Shown here: piece after piece, positions 23,450 through 30,676 of the stretch | How positions within the stretch are numbered: the first letter of the stretch is position 1 | How the letters are laid out: every line of letters starts with the position of its first letter | From: Streptococcus parasanguinis | GTDB taxonomy: Bacteria; Bacillota; Bacilli; Lactobacillales; Streptococcaceae | Direction of reading: 5' to 3' | Assembly: GCA_018365265.1 (NCBI GenBank) | Contig: JAGZKI010000013.1 | Location: 1 to 43,023 of the forward strand | Length of the DNA stretch: 43,023 nt | Notes under the pieces: generated by a model | Seen by the model: the letters and a program-made list of their open reading frames with translations, nothing else | Databases searched by the model: none | What the model was told of the DNA's origin: nothing | Translations under genes and position numbers: made by a program

Positions 23450-23477
23450 GCCCAAATAGTAGTTATTTGGGCTTTTT
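23450..23477 (+). terminator. Terminator of the 36-aa peptide gene
   Basis: GCCCAAATA pairs with TATTTGGGC around a 5-nt loop and is followed by TTTTT. Confidence 0.9.
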
Positions 23478-23584
23478 GCTATACTTTAGCCTAGTAGATT
23501 AAATTTATAAAGGTAGTGTTGAGCATCTTCTTGTTGAGTGATTTTATTTTATGAAGGTTGTTTATAGTTGAAAGGGGAAAATAG

Positions 23585-24205
23585 ATGGTTTCTAAAATTG
23601 ATACAGCTTGGGACTTGTTTCTGGAGGGAAAAACAGCAGAAGCTAAAAAGTTGGTTGAACAAGATTTTTCCATTGATACCTGTACAGATTTTAGTCTTTT
23701 AAATCTGATGGGATATTTATTATTGGCAGAAAAAGACTATGCCTCGTGTACCCATATCTTTGAGAAATACATTTTATTAGCTCAAAAAAATGAAGATAAA
23801 GAACATGAACATATTGGCTTACATCAATTAGCGATGATCTACAGAGATCAGGGTGATTTTCATAAGGCTTTAAAACTCATTGAAGACGAAGAGAAGATAG
23901 TTGAAGAGTATTTTCCAAACGATAATCTAAAGAAAGCTGTGAATAACTACGAACAAGGCTATGTGAGATTTAAATTAAACAACCTTGATGAAGCTCTTAC
24001 ATTCATGAATCTGTCATTGGAACTATCTTTAGAGACGGATGACGTGATTTCTCAAGCTTGTAGCTATAGAGGGTTAGGTGAAATCTATTTAGCCTTGAAA
24101 GATACGGAATTATCCAATAGACATTTCAAACGAGCTATAGAACTTTTCGAAAGTGTTGGAGAGTTTGAAGGGATAAGGGAAATTGAGGAATTGATTAATC
24201 GATGA
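23585..24205 (+). CDS. Tetratricopeptide-repeat protein (206 aa)
   Basis: A cytoplasmic, all-helical, acidic protein with about four TPR units; the clearest are residues 76-110 (HIGLHQLAMIYRDQGDFHKA) and 155-190 (SQACSYRGLGEIYLALKDTE). AAAGGGGAAAATAG precedes the ATG. There is no DNA-binding domain, unlike Rgg/PlcR regulators that share such C-terminal repeats. It could be a protein-interaction partner or the detached sensor part of a peptide-responsive regulator. Function unknown. Confidence 0.75.
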   Translation: MVSKIDTAWDLFLEGKTAEAKKLVEQDFSIDTCTDFSLLNLMGYLLLAEKDYASCTHIFEKYILLAQKNEDKEHEHIGLHQLAMIYRDQGDFHKALKLIEDEEKIVEEYFPNDNLKKAVNNYEQGYVRFKLNNLDEALTFMNLSLELSLETDDVISQACSYRGLGEIYLALKDTELSNRHFKRAIELFESVGEFEGIREIEELINR

Positions 24206-24255
24206 TTTGGCATGTAGATTTTGTCATTAGTTCGCTTAAATAAAAAGTTTTAATA

Positions 24256-24290
24256 TGCTATAATCATTGTATTTGATTAAGGGAGAAAAG
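24256..24290 (+). promoter_or_regulatory. Promoter and ribosome site before paralogue B
   Basis: TGC-TATAAT (24256-24264) is an extended -10. AAGGGAG at 24279-24285 is placed five bases before an ATG at 24291, which opens a 27-codon frame out of phase with the 105-aa gene. Confidence 0.55.
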
Positions 24291-24300
24291 ATGAGAGGTT

Positions 24301-24618
24301 GTGCTAGAAATGGAATTTCTATTTATTTTAATTATTTATATACCTTATTTCTTTTATTTAAATTGGAAGGATAAGCCTAAACAAAAAAATAAGTCCTTTT
24401 GCTATCTTTATAAGTTTTACATGATTTACTTGTGGTTTATCCTCATCATTTCCATAATGGCTATCGGTATTTTTTCCCTTGGAGTACTAGCTGTTAGAGG
24501 CGAAAAACTTACGTCTGGTTTCTTTGTTTTATCTTTTTTAGGTATAGTTCTATTTAGTTTCTATATTTTTAGTATTCTAAAAGAGATAAAGGAATTAAAG
24601 CAAATAAAAGGTAAGTAA
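24301..24618 (+). CDS. Three-span membrane protein, paralogue B (105 aa)
   Basis: Near-duplicate of the protein at 21112 (89/105 identical by eye), with the same three spans and identical C-terminal 20 residues. It starts at GTG 24301 or ATG 24310; the only near ribosome site for these is GAGAGG. The stronger AAGGGAG serves an out-of-frame ATG at 24291, so translation may depend on re-initiation or be reduced. Unlike copy A it has its own promoter and terminator. Function unknown. Confidence 0.6.
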   Translation: MLEMEFLFILIIYIPYFFYLNWKDKPKQKNKSFCYLYKFYMIYLWFILIISIMAIGIFSLGVLAVRGEKLTSGFFVLSFLGIVLFSFYIFSILKEIKELKQIKGK

Positions 24619-24652
24619 ATATTAACTAAGAGAACTAGCTTAAGTAAAATAT

Positions 24653-24679
24653 AACACGGCTATGAATCATAGCCGTGTT
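24653..24679 (+). terminator. Terminator after paralogue B
   Basis: AACACGGCTATG pairs perfectly with CATAGCCGTGTT around a 3-nt loop and is followed by TTT and TTG. Confidence 0.88.
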
Positions 24680-24710
24680 TTTGTATGAATGTACAATTGA
24701 AAAATTTATA

Positions 24711-24763
24711 TTTTTCGGAAAGTTAAATAATAAGCAAAAAAACAGCCCCAACCGTTGGGGCTG
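24711..24763. repeat. 53-bp direct repeat, right boundary of accessory island
   Basis: Partner of 17949-18001 (47/53 identical by eye, no gaps). The hairpin arms are the same, AGCCCCAA/TTGGGGCT, and the minus-strand T run is kept. The two copies may be the recombination sites by which the island was gained. Confidence 0.75.
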
Positions 24764-25175
24764 TAAGGAATTTTAGCGATAGATTGTCCACCCTCTAAAC
24801 TGAAATCAGCTGAGAATGGCTATCTCAGCATGATTTTTAAACATTTTATGCAAAAAAAATAACTATTCGGTATCAAAATTTCGAGAATTTTACCGAATAG
24901 TTAAAAAAAGAGCAGAATAGAATTTTTTTATCGTATCTAATTTAGAGAGTTTGTTGGGATAGTTACTGAGTTTTTTATTTAACATTCAAACTTTATTATT
25001 ATATCATAAAAATAATTAGAAAAACAGACTTGAATTATTTTGAAATTGCTATATGATGAAGGTATAAAAACTATTAAAATAGCCTGTTAGAAAGAGGAGG
25101 AAAAGAATGAATCAGGCTATATAAAATTGATGATTGGTATTTAATGTTGTAAAACAAGAAAGGGTAAGGTAAAAA
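24764..25175. other. Intergenic region with dyads and a five-codon frame
   Basis: Contents: GCTGAGA/TCTCAGC (24809-24829). A 13-bp perfect stem TAACTATTCGGTA/TACCGAATAGTTA (24860-24903) is preceded by a run of A, so it is a minus-strand terminator shape. A promoter reads TTGAAT-16 bp-TATGAT near 25030-25057. GAGGAGG comes before ATG-AAT-CAG-GCT-ATA-TAA at about 25107-25124, and ATAGCCTG (25079-25086) is inverted as CAGGCTAT (25113-25120), enclosing that ribosome site. No standard gene was found. Confidence 0.5.
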
Positions 25176-25409
25176 ATGCAATTACATAAAAAAATTTTTA
25201 TAGTGGCGTTGGTTTTATCCATTTGTATCTCACTTTATTTTCTTATCAATCCGTCTAAAATTCTCACCTTTCCGATTTTTGTGAGTAAATTTGATGACAC
25301 CACATTTAAATATTACATGTTTGTGAAGATTGGAATTGTATTATTATTTATCAAATTCTTACTGGATATATGCTTAGAGTATATCAAGAATTGGTTTAAA
25401 AAGTTTTGA
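25176..25409 (+). CDS. Small two-span membrane protein (77 aa)
   Basis: A 77-residue protein with spans at about residues 6-24 and 48-66 and a basic end (YIKNWFKKF). GGTAAGGT lies six bases before the ATG. It may share the promoter near 25030 and the leader with the five-codon frame. A bidirectional terminator follows. No family is recognised; it resembles in scale the other small membrane proteins of the island but lies outside its right repeat. Confidence 0.6.
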   Translation: MQLHKKIFIVALVLSICISLYFLINPSKILTFPIFVSKFDDTTFKYYMFVKIGIVLLFIKFLLDICLEYIKNWFKKF

Positions 25410-25420
25410 TATTTCTTTAC

Positions 25421-25462
25421 ACAAAAGAGTCTGAGACAGCGTTTTGTCCTAGACTCTTTTGT
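25421..25462. terminator. Bidirectional terminator before birA
   Basis: ACAAAAGAGTCT pairs with AGACTCTTTTGT. It serves the 77-aa gene and the minus-strand birA, which ends at 25480. Confidence 0.88.
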
Positions 25463-25479
25463 GAGTTGTGAGCTCTGTT

Positions 25480-26421
25480 TTATAGATTCCACTGCTTGAG
25501 GGAGACTTCGCCGCTATTGAGCCAGATTTCTTCTTGATTGTCTAATTGGACCAAGAGTTGGCCGGTATCAGAGATATCTTTGGCGAGGCCCTGATAGGTT
25601 TGCTGGTTCTGCTCAAAGGTGACGGTTCGTCCTAGGACCAAGGAGCGCTCTTTGTAGAGGTAGACCAGTTCATCGACATCCGTTTGGAAGAATTCCTTCC
25701 AGATCTCACTGATGAGGTCATTGCGAGTGATGGGACAAGTTCCTTCAAATAAGGAACCAGCCTTGGTTTGTAGCTTATCTGGAAAAGTAGGGATGGCTAA
25801 ATTGAGACCGACTCCGATAATGACATCCGTGACGAGACCAGTCTCGATCGATGTGATAGCTTCGGTAAGGATTCCCCCAATTTTTTTATGGCGGTAGTAA
25901 ATATCATTGACCCATTTGATATCGATATCGATTAGGGTCAGGTTTTTAATAGCCTTGTAGATGGCTCCAGCGACCATGAGGGTATAAGGAGGGAGCTCCG
26001 CAGGTGGCAGTTGTGGCTTGAGATGAAGGGACATGTAGATGCCCCCTTGATCGGGGCAGTAGTAGTCACGACCAAAGCGGCCCTTTCCAGCGGATTGCGA
26101 ATTGGCTAGGTAGAGCGCCTTGCCTTCTTGATGGGCTTCTATGCCTAATTTGGCATCCAATTGGGTGGAGCTACATTGTTCATTTAAGGAAACGGTCAAT
26201 TGGGTATTTTTTGCGATGACCTCAGGTAGCAGAATATCGCCTGAGACCAGTTTGTAGCCCTTCTTTTTGAGGGATTCGATAACGACCCCATCTTTTTCTA
26301 GACGTTGGATAGCCTTCCAGATAGAGGTGCGGGAAACACCTAGTTCTTGCGCCAGCTGCTCCCCGTTGACATAATCATCTGCCTGAGAAAGGGTTTGAAA
26401 GAGGATTTCGTGTGTTTTCAT
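25480..26421 (-). CDS. birA: Biotin-[acetyl-CoA-carboxylase] ligase / repressor
   Basis: A 313-residue bifunctional BirA. Residues 1-65 are a winged helix (NGEQLAQELGVSRTSIWKAIQRL), followed by the ligase domain with the biotin/ATP loop SAGKGRFGRDYYCP and IKWVNDIYYRHKKIGGILTE. A C-terminal SH3-like domain completes it. AGGAGG sits six bases before the ATG. In pneumococcus a BirA-like gene (described as rafS) lies next to rafR; the same neighbourhood here suggests a conserved block, with a galR-like gene placed between. Biotin protein ligase activity is well supported; a sugar-regulatory role is not. Confidence 0.92.
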   Translation of the reverse strand: MKTHEILFQTLSQADDYVNGEQLAQELGVSRTSIWKAIQRLEKDGVVIESLKKKGYKLVSGDILLPEVIAKNTQLTVSLNEQCSSTQLDAKLGIEAHQEGKALYLANSQSAGKGRFGRDYYCPDQGGIYMSLHLKPQLPPAELPPYTLMVAGAIYKAIKNLTLIDIDIKWVNDIYYRHKKIGGILTEAITSIETGLVTDVIIGVGLNLAIPTFPDKLQTKAGSLFEGTCPITRNDLISEIWKEFFQTDVDELVYLYKERSLVLGRTVTFEQNQQTYQGLAKDISDTGQLLVQLDNQEEIWLNSGEVSLKQWNL

Positions 26422-26429
26422 AAGACCTC

Positions 26430-27437
26430 CTAGCGACTGCTGTCTCGAATCGTGAGTTTGGTAGCTAATTTGACCATATAGGGAACACTTGGTTGACTCC
26501 CTTGAAAGGTCTGCCGCAATATTTGAATGGCTTGCTTACCCATTTCTTCTGTGTAGACGGTCACTGTGGAAAGGGCAGGAAAGACGTACTTGGCGATGGA
26601 AGTATCATTGAAGGAAATGAGGCTGACGCGCTCAGGAACTGCGATTTGATGCTCCTGAAGGGACCGAAGAGCTCCGACAGCTAAGGCATCACTGGCCATG
26701 AAAAAGGCAGTTGGCAATTCGTCGCCCAATGCTTGAATCAGTTGCTCCATCATCTGATAACCCGACTCGGTCGAGAATTGCCCAACAGAGACAAAGCGCT
26801 CCTCATAAAGTTCTTTTTCCGTGAGAAACTGTTGAAAGGTCCGTTGACGGGGATCCATCTGTATCGGTGTCGCATCTGCCGTCTCTTCCTGCCCGACCAA
26901 GAGCCCGATCTCCTTGTGGCCATGCTCAAGGAAATACTCGAGAGCGGTGATGACAGAATCTTCTAGATCGGTCGTCACACAGGAATGCCCTAAATAGAGG
27001 GTATTGCTATCGACAAAGATCAGGGGTTTGCCGTAGCTTTCTAGATCTTGAATGGTCTTGGGACTGAATTTTCCAAGAGCAATAATACCGTCTGCCTCCT
27101 GAATCAAAGACCAATCGTCCTTGTTGAAGATACGAAAGATCTCATAACCTAATTCCTGGGCTTGTTTCTCCAAGCCCATCCGAATGGCATAGTAGTAGAG
27201 GTCCTCTAATTCTTCTTCACGCGTGTACCATTCAAAGATGACGATTTTATGAAAATCCTCAACTGGTTGAGGCGCTGTTTTGCGGCTCTTCTTTTGGTAA
27301 TGCAGGTCCTCAGCGATGCGAAGAATCCGACTGCGCGTGTCTTCCCCAACAGATAAGGTCGCATCCTGGTTGAGAACGCGAGAGACCGTTGCCTGAGAAA
27401 CGCCTGCTTTTTCCGCAATGTCTTTAATCGTTGCCAT
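26430..27437 (-). CDS. galR: LacI-family repressor, GalR-like
   Basis: A 335-residue repressor with an N-terminal LacI HTH (TIKDIAEKAGVSQATVSRVLN) and hinge, then a periplasmic-binding-type effector domain (residues 65-335). It lies eight bases from birA and 67 bases from rafR, all on the minus strand, so read-through from rafR is likely. Streptococcal GalR is normally beside galKTE. Here a raf/gtfA/GH3 block separates them, and GalR is the best guess for this protein. A perfect inverted repeat in its promoter region is a plausible self-operator. Confidence 0.8.
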   Translation of the reverse strand: MATIKDIAEKAGVSQATVSRVLNQDATLSVGEDTRSRILRIAEDLHYQKKSRKTAPQPVEDFHKIVIFEWYTREEELEDLYYYAIRMGLEKQAQELGYEIFRIFNKDDWSLIQEADGIIALGKFSPKTIQDLESYGKPLIFVDSNTLYLGHSCVTTDLEDSVITALEYFLEHGHKEIGLLVGQEETADATPIQMDPRQRTFQQFLTEKELYEERFVSVGQFSTESGYQMMEQLIQALGDELPTAFFMASDALAVGALRSLQEHQIAVPERVSLISFNDTSIAKYVFPALSTVTVYTEEMGKQAIQILRQTFQGSQPSVPYMVKLATKLTIRDSSR

Positions 27438-27481
27438 AGTTCATCCTTTATTGATTTCTACTTCCAGTATACTCTAAAAAC

Positions 27482-27507
27482 TAGTAAAAAGAAATAAAAT
27501 TTTACTA
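27482..27507. promoter_or_regulatory. Candidate GalR operator in the galR promoter region
   Basis: TAGTAAAA-N10-TTTTACTA is a perfect 8-bp inverted repeat that overlaps the end of rafR and lies near the galR promoter. Half-sites TTTTACTA or TTTAGTAAA also occur before aga (28389-28398) and galK (38097-38106). Confidence 0.5.
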
Positions 27508-28338
27508 AATTTTATGTTTGCTACGATATTGGCTAGGAGTCAGTTGGCTATAGGCCTTAAAAGCCTTTGAAAAATAGAGGGGATCCGAAAAGCCCACTGA
27601 GTAAGCCACAATCTTAATGCTTTCGTCCGTGTTGGTCAGTAACTGTTGGGCACGCTGCATGCGGACAGAGTGCAAGAATTCCTTGGGAGAGATCTGGTGA
27701 AACTCCTTAAAGACAGTTGTCAGGTAAGACCGATGGACATTGAGGTCATCGGCGATTTCTTGAATACTCAAGTGTTCTTTATTGTAATGCGTCTCAATCA
27801 CATGCTTGCAGGTCAGGTAGAGTTGATAGGTTGGAGATGGATGGCTCCGATGGATATCGGGAGCCACTTCACTGATAAGAAATAGCAGTTCATAGATCTG
27901 AGAGAGAAGGTGGAGTTGGTAGTGCGAGGTCATTTTTGAAGCCTCTGCTTTGTGGACGAGTTGTTCCATAAACTGGCCGATCCGTTCGGTTTCCACCTCT
28001 GTTTTCTTTAAAAAGCCTTTTTCATGCAGGGTTGAAAAACGCATGAAATCACTCACCTTGGTGCCACTGATGCCGATCCAGTAGTAGGACCAAGGTTCTT
28101 CTTCATCTGCCTTGTAGTAGGTCACCATATTTTTAGGGAGGAGAAAGAGATCCCCAGCCTCTAGGTGGATTTCTTTCTTATTGAAGTGAAAGACTCCCTT
28201 TCCTTCTGTAATAAAATGCAGAACAAAATTATCCCGAACGCTAGGACCAAATTCATAGTTTTTTGGACAATCTTCGTAGCCATAAAAATCGAGGGCTAGG
28301 TCAATGGTATCAGTTTGGTATTCAGAAAAGACTAACAT
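27505..28338 (-). CDS. rafR: AraC-family activator of the raffinose/msm genes
   Basis: A 277-residue regulator. The N-terminal cupin domain (HFITEGKGVFHFNKKEIHLEAGDLFLLP) binds the sugar signal and the C-terminal AraC double HTH is SIQEIADDLNVHRSYLTTVFK and GFSDPLYFSKAFKAYSQLTPSQYR. Length and divergent position relative to aga match RafR/MsmR, activators of the raf/msm operon. AGGAGG lies before the ATG; the minus-strand extended -10 TGGTAAAAT is just upstream. Expected inducer: melibiose, raffinose or their products. Confidence 0.9.
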   Translation of the reverse strand: MLVFSEYQTDTIDLALDFYGYEDCPKNYEFGPSVRDNFVLHFITEGKGVFHFNKKEIHLEAGDLFLLPKNMVTYYKADEEEPWSYYWIGISGTKVSDFMRFSTLHEKGFLKKTEVETERIGQFMEQLVHKAEASKMTSHYQLHLLSQIYELLFLISEVAPDIHRSHPSPTYQLYLTCKHVIETHYNKEHLSIQEIADDLNVHRSYLTTVFKEFHQISPKEFLHSVRMQRAQQLLTNTDESIKIVAYSVGFSDPLYFSKAFKAYSQLTPSQYRSKHKI

Positions 28339-28388
28339 AGGTAAACCTCCTACCTAACATTTTACCATATATGTCCAACAAAATTCTA

Positions 28389-28417
28389 TTTTAGTAAACG
28401 TTCACATTATGTAAAAT
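28389..28417 (+). promoter_or_regulatory. Control region of aga: cre/GalR-like site and -10
   Basis: TTTTAGTAAACGTTCAC includes GTaAACGTTcAC, close to a CcpA cre or LacI-family operator, and TTTAGTAAA. The -10 TAAAAT is at 28412-28417, so bound repressor would cover the promoter. Confidence 0.55.
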
Positions 28418-28499
28418 AAAGACATGTGAAAAAAGAAAGTTATTGGAACTGAATTTAAAAATACATAGTGATATTTTTTCGGGTCCAATGGAGGAAGAT

Positions 28500-30662
28500 A
28501 TGGCAATTCGTATCGAACAAAATTTGTTCTATGTAGAAAGTAAGGGACTGAGCCTGATCCTTGAAAATCGAGATGGCTACCTGATGCTTAAGCATCTGGG
28601 ACGTCCGATCCCGTCTTATCATTTTTCCAATACTGTGCATGAAAAAGATCATGCTTTCTCTGGAAATCCAACACCTGACAATCGCATCTTTAGTCTAGAT
28701 ACCCAGCGTCAGATCTTAGGACAGCACGGGCTTGGAGATTTTCGAAAGCCGTCTATTCAAATCCAGCACGGTGTTACAGAGGTGACGGATTTCCTCTATG
28801 TCGGAGCCAATATCTACTCTGGCAGTGTCGAGGCAACTGGTCTTCCCAATCCACATACAGTAGATAGTGCTGAAACCTTAGCCCTGGTCTTTGAAGATAA
28901 TCAAGCGGCCCTTCGTTTGACCCTCTATTACACGGCTTACGAGGATCGGGCAACCATCACCAGCTTTTCAAAGATTGAAAACTGCAGTGCTGAAACCGTC
29001 GTGATCCATAAGGCCCTTAGTGTGTTGGCTGATGTCCCAGCCAGTGACTATGATGTCATCACCCTTCAAGGGGCTTATGCGAGAGAAAAAACAGTCCGCC
29101 GCCAGCAAGTGGAACAAGGAATCTTCTCTATTAGCTCGAACCGTGGTGCTTCTGGACACGCCCAGACTCCAGCCCTGATACTTGCTGACCATGAAGTGAC
29201 GGAAGATGCCGGTTCTGCCCTTGCCTTCCAACTGCTCTACAGTGGGAATTTTGAAGGATTTGTTCAAAAGAATCAAATCAATGAAATTCGGGTTGGATTG
29301 GGAATCAATCCAGAAAACTTCTCCTGGGAGTTGGCACCGAATCAGAGCTTTGATACGCCGGTAGCCATGATCAGCTACTCCCATAAGGGATTGACCGGTC
29401 TCAGTCAAGAGAGTCAAGCATTTGTCCAAAACCATATCATTCCAGCTCCGTTTGCTTATAAAGAACGTCCAATCCTAATCAATAACTGGGAAGCGACCTA
29501 CTTTGATTTCAAGAAAGACAAATTGTTGGAGCTAGCAGACGAAGCTCAAAAAGTGGGGATCGAACTCTTTGTTCTTGATGATGGCTGGTTTGGCAATCGT
29601 TATGATGACAATCGGGCCCTTGGTGATTGGACCGTCAATGAAGAAAAATTAGGTGGAAGTCTAGCAGAATTAATCCAAGGCATCCACGACAAGGAACTTC
29701 AATTTGGCCTTTGGGTGGAGCCAGAAATGATTTCTGTTGATAGTGACCTCTATCGGGCTCATTCGGACTGGGCTATTCAAGTCCCAGGTTACGAACACAC
29801 CTATTCACGGAATCAACTGGTGCTCGATTTCTCCAATAAAGAAGTGGTTTCTTATATCAAGCAGGTCTTGGATGACATACTTGGAAAGCATGAGATCGAC
29901 TATGTCAAATGGGACATGAACCGCAATATCACCAAACTTGGAAATGGTAAAACCTACCTTGAAACCAAGATGCAATCCCATGCGTATATCTTGGGTCTCT
30001 ATGAAGTGGTTTCTTACTTGACAGAGAAGTACGAGAACATCCTCTTTGAGTCTTGCTCCGGTGGTGGTGGTCGCAACGACCTTGGTATGATGCGGTACTT
30101 CCCTCAGGTCTGGGCGAGTGACAATACGGATGGCATTGCCAGACTTCCCATCCAGTATGGATCTAGCTACCTCTATCCAACCATTTCCATGGGAGCCCAC
30201 GTATCAGCTGTGCCAAATCACCAGATGGGGCGGATCACACCGCTTGAAACGCGTGGGCATGTAGCCATGATGGGAAATCTTGGCTATGAATTGGATCTGA
30301 CCAGCCTTTCTCAAGAAGAGTTGGATAGGATCGCATCTCAAGTCGCTCACTACAAAACCATTCGACCAGTTGTCCAATTCGGACAACACTACCGCTTGAT
30401 CAATCCAAGCCAAGGTAGCAATCAAGCAGCCGTCCAGTTCACTTATCAAGATCGCACGGTTGTAACTTATGTACGGGTCTTATCAACGGTTGAGGAGATC
30501 GAGCCGACCCTGAAACTCAAAGGATTGGAAGAAGATGCGCTCTATCGCTTAGAAGGGACGGACCAAGTCTATTCAGGAGCTGAGCTCATGTATGCCGGCT
30601 TAACCGTCGTTCTTCCTCAGGGAGATTTCCTCAGCAAACAATATGTTTTTGTCAAAAAATAA
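28500..30662 (+). CDS. aga: Alpha-galactosidase, GH36
   Basis: A 720-residue cytoplasmic enzyme that hydrolyses terminal alpha-1,6-galactose from melibiose, raffinose and stachyose. The family-defining stretches are KWDMNR with nucleophile D472 and WASDNTDG with acid/base D541, together with ILINNWEATYFDF, FVLDDGWFGNR and SCSGGGGRND. Length equals pneumococcal Aga. The ATG at 28500 has GGAGG five bases upstream; the upstream in-frame start at 28443 is unsupported. It is the first gene of the aga-msmEFG operon. Confidence 0.95.
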   Translation: MAIRIEQNLFYVESKGLSLILENRDGYLMLKHLGRPIPSYHFSNTVHEKDHAFSGNPTPDNRIFSLDTQRQILGQHGLGDFRKPSIQIQHGVTEVTDFLYVGANIYSGSVEATGLPNPHTVDSAETLALVFEDNQAALRLTLYYTAYEDRATITSFSKIENCSAETVVIHKALSVLADVPASDYDVITLQGAYAREKTVRRQQVEQGIFSISSNRGASGHAQTPALILADHEVTEDAGSALAFQLLYSGNFEGFVQKNQINEIRVGLGINPENFSWELAPNQSFDTPVAMISYSHKGLTGLSQESQAFVQNHIIPAPFAYKERPILINNWEATYFDFKKDKLLELADEAQKVGIELFVLDDGWFGNRYDDNRALGDWTVNEEKLGGSLAELIQGIHDKELQFGLWVEPEMISVDSDLYRAHSDWAIQVPGYEHTYSRNQLVLDFSNKEVVSYIKQVLDDILGKHEIDYVKWDMNRNITKLGNGKTYLETKMQSHAYILGLYEVVSYLTEKYENILFESCSGGGGRNDLGMMRYFPQVWASDNTDGIARLPIQYGSSYLYPTISMGAHVSAVPNHQMGRITPLETRGHVAMMGNLGYELDLTSLSQEELDRIASQVAHYKTIRPVVQFGQHYRLINPSQGSNQAAVQFTYQDRTVVTYVRVLSTVEEIEPTLKLKGLEEDALYRLEGTDQVYSGAELMYAGLTVVLPQGDFLSKQYVFVKK

Positions 30663-30676
30663 AAGGAGACAGCCAA

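Noticed and set aside
17949..24763. CRISPR array or prophage
   Set aside because: Repeats are only two copies with 6.7 kb between them, and no cas, integrase, capsid or lysis genes are present.
28968..29435. 155-codon minus-strand frame
   Set aside because: Antisense to aga, which is clearly coding with catalytic motifs intact.
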